Part shown: piece by piece, positions 7,364 to 12,753 of the stretch | How positions within the stretch are numbered: the first letter of the stretch is position 1 | How the letters are laid out: each line of letters opens with the position of its first letter | Source of the DNA: JAVBMO01 sp031552355 | GTDB lineage: Bacteria > Bacteroidota > Bacteroidia > Bacteroidales > P3 | DNA length: 12,753 nt | Reading direction: 5' to 3' | NCBI GenBank assembly: GCA_031552355.1 | Contig: JAVBMO010000107.1 | Coordinates: 1-12,753, forward strand | The notes under the pieces: generated by a model | Databases searched by the model: none | Seen by the model: the letters and a program-made list of their open reading frames with translations, nothing else | What the model was told of the DNA's origin: nothing | Translations under genes and position numbers: made by a program

Positions 7364-8737
7364 TCAGATTTGTTGTTCAGGGTTTTTCTTTTTTAAAAAT
7401 TTGATTAACAGAGGAAGCCCTAAACCTTGAACCATTAACATAAAAATGACGGTAACCACCGTAAGAAAGATTATGGTGTTGCGTTGGGGAAAAGCGCTGC
7501 CGTCGGCCATAAGCAAAGGCAACGACAATGCCGCTGCCAAGGAAACGATGCCACGCATTCCCGACCATCCAATGACAATACAATCTTTTATGCTCAAAGA
7601 TTCCATTTCTTTGAAACGTTCCATTTTTCTCTCAAAATGCTTGTTGCAACGTTGGATTTTCTTTTCATGGCCTTTTTTCTTTTTCAAGCGTTGCAAAATC
7701 AATTCATTCTTTACGGCAAAAGCTTGTTGCCGTTTGCCCAACGCTTTTATTTTGCCGTCTGTATCGTATTTGTGCCAAAACATAGTTACCATTCGGATAA
7801 CGAGGGCTACAAGAAATATCAGGAATGCGCATCCAATAAGCGGAAGAACCTGTTCTTGTGGAATATTTTTTAAAACTTGCGGAAATTCCAATCCGATAAG
7901 GACAAAGATTAATCCGCCAAGGATAAATATGGCTATATCCCAAATGGATTTCGATTGAATACGGGTTTCTTCGGAAAGCTTGTCTTTATGTTGGGCAATA
8001 ATCAGCCCCACGGTAACCACAGCAATAACGCCCGAAACATGGATACTTTCAGCAAAAAGATAGGTTACAAAAGGAACTACCAGATTAAGGCTTACCATTA
8101 CCAAGCTATTCAACCGGAACTTTTTATTGATAAAGGCAAAAAGCGCCCAAACAATCCATCCGACCAAAAGTCCTCCGGCTAAAGAAATCAGGAACATAAT
8201 TCCAGCCTTCCACAACACAAAGGCATTTCCGGCCACGGCCGCCACAGCAAAACGAAAAGCCACCAAAGCCGAAGCATCGTTTACCAAACTTTCACCTTCG
8301 AGAATGGTGGATGTGCGGTGAGGAAGCCCCAAGCCTTTGGTAACACCGGAAGCCGCAATGGCATCGGGTGGCGAAAGGATGGCGCCAAGTACAAACGCCA
8401 AAGGCCAGCTCATACCCGGAATGAGAAAATAAGCCAAAACAGCAATGCCTATGGTAGTGATAAAAATCAACGAAATGGCCAATAATGAAATGGTATTTAT
8501 ATTGCGTCGGAAATCTTTGAAAGAGATGTTGTAGGCGGCATCGTAGAGCATCGGCGGAAGGAATATCAAAAACACCACATCGGGATTGATAGATACCCGG
8601 TGAAATCCGGGAATAAATCCCACGGCAATTCCGGCTGTCAGCAATAAAACCGGATACGGAATTTTGAATTTTGATGCAAGGGGATATAAGCCGATAGCAA
8701 TGGACAAAAGAAAGATAACAATGGTATAGGATTCCAT
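7364..8737 (-). CDS. CPA1-family Na+(K+)/H+ antiporter
   Basis: Inner-membrane exchanger that swaps cytoplasmic Na+ or another monovalent cation for protons, supporting pH and salt homeostasis. The 457 residues form about 12 membrane segments. CPA1 signatures are SPPDAIAA (122-129), the ion-binding N153-D154 in EGESLVNDASALV (147-159), and the late WSGMRGIVSLAAALSLP (391-407). Between the penultimate helices, residues about 322-383 form a very basic hydrophilic stretch rich in Lys, Arg, Gln and Glu, longer than the short loop I expect there; it could form a cytoplasmic helix or coiled coil. The gene is last in a three-gene operon: only 6 bp separate its ATG from the stop of the NlpE-like gene. 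The transported ion cannot be decided from sequence. A terminator candidate follows the stop codon. Confidence 0.92.
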   Translation of the reverse strand: MESYTIVIFLLSIAIGLYPLASKFKIPYPVLLLTAGIAVGFIPGFHRVSINPDVVFLIFLPPMLYDAAYNISFKDFRRNINTISLLAISLIFITTIGIAVLAYFLIPGMSWPLAFVLGAILSPPDAIAASGVTKGLGLPHRTSTILEGESLVNDASALVAFRFAVAAVAGNAFVLWKAGIMFLISLAGGLLVGWIVWALFAFINKKFRLNSLVMVSLNLVVPFVTYLFAESIHVSGVIAVVTVGLIIAQHKDKLSEETRIQSKSIWDIAIFILGGLIFVLIGLEFPQVLKNIPQEQVLPLIGCAFLIFLVALVIRMVTMFWHKYDTDGKIKALGKRQQAFAVKNELILQRLKKKKGHEKKIQRCNKHFERKMERFKEMESLSIKDCIVIGWSGMRGIVSLAAALSLPLLMADGSAFPQRNTIIFLTVVTVIFMLMVQGLGLPLLIKFLKKKNPEQQI

Positions 8738-8743
8738 AATATA

Positions 8744-9214
8744 TTACTTGATTTTTTTGAGAAAAGGCTTGTTTCCGGCAATTTCAACAATTTCTTTTTT
8801 CAAAGAGTCTAAGCGGTACAAAATGTTTGGATTATTGCTGAAATAGACAAAATACAATTGTTCGTTTTCCGGTTTGTCATAATTCAAAATAAAAACAGTG
8901 GCATCAATATCTTCTTTAAAACCTCGTTCAGTATTGAATTTCCCAGAATAATCCACGGTTTGTTTTGTGGGATATTCTTTAGTCAGAGTATAGGTGTTTT
9001 TCTGATAGCTATTAGCTGCCCAATGTAATGTCAAAGTGGTTTTTACTTCAGCTTGCTCAGGCCAAATTCCGGTTCCCTCATAAATACTGATTGTTTGTGG
9101 TTCTTGCTTTTGAATGGCAGGCTTTTGCTTTGTATTTGTTGTGCAATTTGCAGAAAATAAAATTAAAAAACAACAAGTCAAAAGTAAATACGAAGTAGAG
9201 ATAGTTGTTTTCAT
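8744..9214 (-). CDS. NlpE-like envelope protein lacking the CxxC motif
   Basis: Residues about 44-146 resemble the NlpE N-terminal domain (PF04170). Recognisable elements are YEG (45-47), KTTLTL (58-63), YTLTKEY (75-81), SGKFNTERG (90-98), DATVFILN (104-111) with DKPENEQ, and LYRLD (132-136). Known members are outer-membrane lipoproteins that sense surface or copper stress through Cpx. The usual Pro-Cys-Ala-Asp-Cys after YEG is replaced here by GIWPEQ, so the cysteine pair is absent. The N-terminus has a hydrophobic signal sequence ending at C24 (SANC). Asn at -1 of a lipobox is unusual, so lipidation is uncertain. The gene lies 21 bp after the TonB receptor and 6 bp before the antiporter, all on one strand. 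Family membership is likely; a copper-sensing role is doubtful without the cysteines. Confidence 0.72.
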   Translation of the reverse strand: MKTTISTSYLLLTCCFLILFSANCTTNTKQKPAIQKQEPQTISIYEGTGIWPEQAEVKTTLTLHWAANSYQKNTYTLTKEYPTKQTVDYSGKFNTERGFKEDIDATVFILNYDKPENEQLYFVYFSNNPNILYRLDSLKKEIVEIAGNKPFLKKIK

Positions 9215-9235
9215 TTTTTGTTTTTTTGAAATAAG

Positions 9236-11677
9236 CTAAAAATCAATGGTCAAACGAACATTAAGCTGGAAAGGCGTCAGGTAATTGGGCACGGCATAAT
9301 AGCGGTTGTCATAGTCTGAAACCCAAATATAGGAAGCTACATTCTTGTTTTGGAATAGGTTGTAAATGTCGAAATAGAGCCAAACTTCCTGCAAATATTT
9401 GAAGAAATTATTTTGCGCCCATTTGGCATTTTTCCCTTTCAGGCGGAAAGACGTTCCCCAGTCCACCCGCATGTAATCAGGCAAACGACCGATGGCTTTC
9501 GTCTGTGGTTGGGTAAAAGGCAAACCGGTTCCATAAGTAAAGTTCAAACTCATTTTAATCCAAGGCAAACCGGGGATATAGTCTTGGAAAAACAATTTAA
9601 ACATAAACCGTTGGTCGGTAGGGCGCGGCAGATAACCTTTGCCATCGCCGTCAATATCTTCCTGCGTTTGCATAATGGTCATACTCGCCCATGATTCAAT
9701 ACCTTCCACAAATTCACCGTTCAAACGGACGTCGATACCGGTGGCGTAGCCTCGTCCCGAATTTTCGGCCGCATAACGGATTCGCATATTGTCTATTTCG
9801 TAGGGAATCAGGTTGGTTATGTATTTGTAATACAATTCCGTGGTAAGTTTAAACGGGCGGCTCCACATGCGGAAGTTGAAATCCGAAGAACCTACAAAAT
9901 GATAGGAATTTTGCGCACGGATATCATCATGAATCACACCTTGGTTGTCGCGGTACTCGCGGTAGAAAGGCGACTGGCTGTAAACCCCTGTGGCAAAACG
10001 GAATAAAAAATCTTTTCTCCAGTGAGGTTTGAAATAATAACTTGCCCGTGGGCTTGGCAAAAATTGATTATTGAAATCCCAGTATTGGAAACGGATTCCG
10101 GCAATCAAACCCATTGAGGAAGTATCTGCCATTTCCCAAGTCCAGTTTTTTTGCGCAAAGCCGCTGATGCGGTTGGAGGAAACAATATTTTTAGCCTTGA
10201 TAACATCTTGCAATTCAGGTGGAACAGGGTCGTTGTTTTCGCCCGGAATAAAACCTGCTGCATCGTTTGGAATGGTATATCCTGCGGAATCCACCATGGT
10301 CCATTCGCTTATTTTGTCGTTGATATACTCATGTTGATATTTGAAGCCCCAACGCCAGTTACCGTTGTCGGTAGATTGCAAACCTTTGTGTTCAATACTG
10401 ATTACATTGGCATTCAAATAATTTCTGGCATGATTAAAATAGGAACCCACACCTTTCTCATATTCTGTTTTTTGTCCAGTGGAAGACCCTTCTTCCAATT
10501 GATACAAAAAATATTGTCCTTCAATATCATACAATTCATTTTCACGGGTTTGATAGGCCGACAAAATAAATTTCAAAAGCGTTTTATCCGTAGGCCGGTA
10601 GGCATAAGTAAGAGCGCCTATCATGGTTTCGTAGTCGTCAATTTCTTGTCCGTCGAAATAGACTGTCAAACGCATTTGTTGCAAATAATTGCCGAAATCT
10701 GTGGTGCTGGTTTCGGGTATCATTTTGTATTTATTTCGGGAATAAATTCCTAAAAACGAAATATCGCTTTTCTCAGATATTTTGTAAGTCAAATAGCCTT
10801 GGAAGTCGGTAAATACAGGTTTGTAGTTGCCTTTTGTCGGCAAGCTGTTCAAAATATATTCGTTGCTTCTGCGGCGGAATCCCAAATTGAAGGAAAATTT
10901 TTCTTTTATCAAACCTTCGACATAAGCCGAAAATCCCAAAAGGCTTCCCGAAACTTTTCCACCGAATTTTTCGGGTTTCCGGTAAGCAATATCCAATACC
11001 GACGACATTTTGTCGCCATAAGTGGCATCGAAACCACCCGAAGAAAAATCAATCCGTTCCACCATATCAGGATTGATAACACTCAAACCTTCCTGTTCGG
11101 CAGCCCGCACCAAAAACGGGCGGTAAATCTCAATATCGTTGATGTAAACCAAATTTTCGTCGAAACTGCCACCCCGCACGGAATATTGCGAACTGAGTTC
11201 GTTTTGCGAAACCACACCCGGCAAAGTTTTAATAAGGCTTTCCACCGACTCATTAGGCCCCACTAAATCCGATAATTTAGTAGGGGAAATATGAGTTATT
11301 CCCTTTTCGCGGCTTGCTTCATCTACAATATTAACACCTTGCAACTCCTTGATTTTTTGCGAAAGTAAAATGTTTAAATTCTTTTTTTCGTTAGCCGAAA
11401 AAGTGAGTGTCAAAGTTTTTGTTTCGTAGTTCAAAATAGAAAAGCGGATTTCCAAAGGAATGCCTGCCGGCACTTGTACAGAAAAAGAACCGTATTTGTT
11501 TGTATAGGCGCCTAAAGGATTTTTTGCCCCGAAAATGCCTATTTGCACAGACTCCAATGCATCGCCCGAAAGGCTGTCGGTAATTTTACCTGAAAAAGTT
11601 GCTTTTTCTTGTGAAAACAAAGCGTTTGCAGAAAAAGTAAAAAGCAAAAAACAAAATATTTTGAACGATTTTTTCAA
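9236..11677 (-). CDS. TonB-dependent outer-membrane receptor
   Basis: Outer-membrane beta-barrel importer energised by TonB/ExbBD; its ligand is not identifiable. The 813 residues comprise a signal peptide (about 1-23, ending near LFSQ), a carboxypeptidase-regulatory-like beta domain (about 26-108), the plug domain (about 130-235) with SLIKTLPGV, SQYSVRGGSFDEN and SSGGFDATYGDKMSS, and the barrel from about 245 to the C-terminus. The protein ends in Phe (RLTIDF), the usual barrel-assembly signal. A DIDGDG motif at 674-679 followed by PRPTDQR is common in Bacteroidota receptors. It is not SusC-like, and no SusD gene is adjacent. The start is a TTG: codons MKKSFKIF and the signal peptide begin there, no in-frame ATG precedes them, and the next Met lies far inside the plug. 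It heads an operon with the NlpE-like protein and the antiporter. Confidence 0.93.
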   Translation of the reverse strand: MKKSFKIFCFLLFTFSANALFSQEKATFSGKITDSLSGDALESVQIGIFGAKNPLGAYTNKYGSFSVQVPAGIPLEIRFSILNYETKTLTLTFSANEKKNLNILLSQKIKELQGVNIVDEASREKGITHISPTKLSDLVGPNESVESLIKTLPGVVSQNELSSQYSVRGGSFDENLVYINDIEIYRPFLVRAAEQEGLSVINPDMVERIDFSSGGFDATYGDKMSSVLDIAYRKPEKFGGKVSGSLLGFSAYVEGLIKEKFSFNLGFRRRSNEYILNSLPTKGNYKPVFTDFQGYLTYKISEKSDISFLGIYSRNKYKMIPETSTTDFGNYLQQMRLTVYFDGQEIDDYETMIGALTYAYRPTDKTLLKFILSAYQTRENELYDIEGQYFLYQLEEGSSTGQKTEYEKGVGSYFNHARNYLNANVISIEHKGLQSTDNGNWRWGFKYQHEYINDKISEWTMVDSAGYTIPNDAAGFIPGENNDPVPPELQDVIKAKNIVSSNRISGFAQKNWTWEMADTSSMGLIAGIRFQYWDFNNQFLPSPRASYYFKPHWRKDFLFRFATGVYSQSPFYREYRDNQGVIHDDIRAQNSYHFVGSSDFNFRMWSRPFKLTTELYYKYITNLIPYEIDNMRIRYAAENSGRGYATGIDVRLNGEFVEGIESWASMTIMQTQEDIDGDGKGYLPRPTDQRFMFKLFFQDYIPGLPWIKMSLNFTYGTGLPFTQPQTKAIGRLPDYMRVDWGTSFRLKGKNAKWAQNNFFKYLQEVWLYFDIYNLFQNKNVASYIWVSDYDNRYYAVPNYLTPFQLNVRLTIDF

Positions 11678-11788
11678 TCTAAAAAAATTCGAATAATTAA
11701 TAATAAAACTTGTTCTGTTTTGAATATCAGAAAAATAAAATCTACCTGATAAAATTTACTTTACTTGAATAAAAACAAACCCAAACTA

Positions 11789-11796
11789 CAAAAGTA
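11789..11796 (-). promoter_or_regulatory. -7 element candidate (TACTTTTG) for the receptor operon
   Basis: On the minus strand this reads TACTTTTG, matching TAnnTTTG, 111 nt upstream of the TTG start of the receptor. It would give a leader of about 100 nt, longer than those of the other genes here. A one-mismatch alternative, TAGATTTT at 11744-11737, would give a leader of about 50-55 nt. No clear -33 box supports either, so the choice is open. Confidence 0.4.
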
Positions 11797-11815
11797 CTCT
11801 TTTTCTTGAAATAAA

Positions 11816-11850
11816 TTTGTCTATACAATGGTGTCAATTTTGTAATTTTG
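11816..11850 (+). promoter_or_regulatory. Bacteroidota-type promoter (TTTG-N23-TAATTTTG) for the DUF3109 gene
   Basis: TTTG at 11816-11819 and TAATTTTG at 11843-11850 are separated by 23 nt, the upper end of the accepted spacing for TTTG/TAnnTTTG promoters. The -7 element ends 19 nt before the ATG at 11870, so the leader is about 11-14 nt. The sequence AAAGGTGG directly before the start resembles a Shine-Dalgarno site but sits too close (1 nt) to act as one. Confidence 0.65.
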
Positions 11851-11869
11851 CAAAAAATATAAAGGTGGA

Positions 11870-12442
11870 ATGATAATAGTTGATAATTGCATAGTAACTG
11901 ACGATTTACTCAAAGCTTATTTTGCTTGTGATATAACGAAATGTAAGGGGATTTGTTGTGTGGAAGGCGACGCCGGCGCTCCTTTAGACGAGTCTGAAGT
12001 GGGAGTGTTGGAAGATATTATGGAAGATGTGAAACCCTTTTTGACAAAAGAGGGGCTGGAAGTTATTGAACAAAACGGCGTTTTTGATTATGATCAGGAA
12101 GGAAATTTGGTAACGCCTTTGGTCAAAGACCGCGACTGCGCCTTTCTAATCTACGATGGCGATATTGCGGTTTGCGCCATAGAAAAAGCGTGGGAACAGG
12201 GTTTGGTAGATTTTCAAAAACCGATTTCTTGTCATTTGTATCCCATCCGCCTTTCGCAACGCGGACAATTCACCACTCTGAACTATCACAAATGGTTTGT
12301 GTGTGAAGATGCCGTCTGCAAAGGGAAAACCGAAAAAATAGCTCTCTTGGATTTTCTGAAAACACCTTTAATCAGAAAATTTGGAGAAAATTGGTACCAA
12401 ACCATGGAAAAACAATTAAAATTGGAACGAAAAGAAAAGTAG
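11870..12442 (+). CDS. DUF3109 family cysteine-rich protein
   Basis: Cytoplasmic protein of 190 residues matching DUF3109 (PF11307), which I associate with the YkgJ-like putative zinc- or iron-chelating proteins. Its biochemical function is not known. Ten cysteines are visible: C7, C20, C25, C29, C30, C90, C102, C121, C145 and C150. The cluster KCKGICCVEGDAGAPL (24-39), the RDCAFL (88-93) and VCAIEKA (101-107) strands, SCHLYPIR (120-127), and the late C145/C150 pair are the family signature and could bind a metal or Fe-S cluster. There is no signal peptide or membrane segment. It has its own near-leaderless promoter. The downstream acyloxyacyl-hydrolase-like gene starts 3 bp after its TAG stop and is probably cotranscribed. 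Family call is firm; the metal-binding role is inference from the cysteines. Confidence 0.88.
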   Translation: MIIVDNCIVTDDLLKAYFACDITKCKGICCVEGDAGAPLDESEVGVLEDIMEDVKPFLTKEGLEVIEQNGVFDYDQEGNLVTPLVKDRDCAFLIYDGDIAVCAIEKAWEQGLVDFQKPISCHLYPIRLSQRGQFTTLNYHKWFVCEDAVCKGKTEKIALLDFLKTPLIRKFGENWYQTMEKQLKLERKEK

Positions 12443-12445
12443 CCT

Positions 12446-12753
12446 ATGAGGAAACGCGTACTTTTGATTTCTTTTCTATTCTTGTTCTCAGGTTTGTCCT
12501 ATGCTCAAAATTTCGATAATTTATATACAGAAGCCAATTTCCGCTTTGGTAAAATGATAGCCAACACAAGCGAACAAACTTTTGTTCCGATGGCGCTTGG
12601 CTTAGAAGCAAAGATAGGAATTCAGACCAAAGGTGAAAAAGCTTGGGAATGTTTCCATAAACTGCCGAGATATGGTTTGGGTTTGCGTTATCTTTCTTTT
12701 GATACCGAAGTTCTAAACTCAAAATATGCTTTGTTTGGATTTATGGAAGCCCC
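12446..12753 (+). CDS. PagL-like acyloxyacyl hydrolase (lipid A deacylase family), 3' end outside the window
   Basis: The 102 visible residues run open to the window end. They start with a clear signal peptide: MRKR, a hydrophobic core, and a probable cut after SYA at residue 20. What follows resembles the N-terminal half of the PagL-type lipid A 3-O-deacylase/acyloxyacyl hydrolase family as found in Bacteroidota: a short first beta strand (NLYTEANFRFG, 25-35), IGIQTKGEKAWECFHKLPRYGLGLRYLSF (57-85) with the pattern G-x-Q-T-x-G-x-K-x-W...P-x-x-G-x-G, and a further strand near FGFMEAP. The catalytic His/Ser of the family lies toward the C-terminus and is not in the window, so activity cannot be judged. 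If correct, the protein is an outer-membrane barrel that trims acyl chains from lipid A. The ATG is 3 bp after the DUF3109 stop, so it belongs to that operon. Confidence 0.62.
   Translation, partial: MRKRVLLISFLFLFSGLSYAQNFDNLYTEANFRFGKMIANTSEQTFVPMALGLEAKIGIQTKGEKAWECFHKLPRYGLGLRYLSFDTEVLNSKYALFGFMEA

Noticed and set aside
7446..7958. 170-codon open frame on the plus strand, with an overlapping frame at 7484-7873
   Set aside because: Antisense to the antiporter's conserved C-terminal region; composition looks like a shadow of the real gene.
3792..9214. A dedicated copper-resistance island joining copA and the NlpE-like gene
   Set aside because: The genes are in separate units split by the nuclease gene and the repeat region, there is no copper regulator or chaperone, and the NlpE-like protein lacks its cysteine motif.
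10151..10753. 200-codon open frame on the plus strand, with a second of 155 codons at 10799-11266
   Set aside because: Both are antisense to the barrel and plug of the TonB receptor, with no known motif and no promoter or start context; their openness follows from the codon use of the receptor gene.
12444..12722. Minus-strand open frame at the right end
   Set aside because: The plus strand here encodes a signal peptide and a PagL-like pattern directly after the DUF3109 stop, which is far better supported.

Overview
The window comes from a Bacteroidota chromosome, probably order Bacteroidales, though the genus cannot be told from the sequence. The signs are AT-rich intergenic DNA, a six-domain ribosomal protein S1, a TonB-dependent receptor with an N-terminal carboxypeptidase-regulatory-like domain, a DUF3109 protein, and Bacteroidota-type promoter elements (TAnnTTTG at -7) upstream of five genes. 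Shine-Dalgarno sites are essentially absent. I see no tRNA, rRNA, CRISPR array, insertion sequence, prophage or recognisable defence system.

Layout, left to right. (1) 1-1704 (+): the 3' part of rpsA, closed by a strong terminator at 1738-1770. (2) 1842-3028 (+): a two-gene operon of a low-molecular-weight protein tyrosine phosphatase and an RsmI-like SAM-dependent methyltransferase, overlapping by 4 bp. (3) 3051-6011 (-): a DedA-family membrane protein and, upstream of it, the Cu+-exporting P-type ATPase CopA; a promoter candidate in the 84-bp gap suggests DedA can be transcribed on its own. (4) 6156-7013 (+): a secreted DNA/RNA non-specific (DRGH) endonuclease, divergent from copA. (5) 7014-7363: a 350-bp gene-free convergent region made of short repeats and hairpins, including a terminator candidate for the minus strand. 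(6) 7364-11677 (-): a tight three-gene operon, read from right to left: TonB-dependent receptor, NlpE-like protein, CPA1-type Na+/H+ antiporter. (7) 11870-12753 (+): a cysteine-rich DUF3109 protein followed after 3 bp by the start of a PagL-like acyloxyacyl hydrolase, cut by the window end.

Most genes are housekeeping or envelope functions. Metal and ion handling recurs: CopA exports copper, the NlpE-like protein belongs to an envelope/copper-stress family but has lost the family's Cys-x-x-Cys, and its operon partners are an outer-membrane TonB receptor and an inner-membrane cation/proton antiporter. Whether these form one response is inference. The points most worth a second look are the CxxC-less NlpE homologue in its receptor/antiporter operon, the repeat mosaic at 7014-7363, the lysine/arginine-rich loop of the antiporter, and the DUF3109/acyloxyacyl hydrolase pairing. 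I found no convincing case for an entirely new system.
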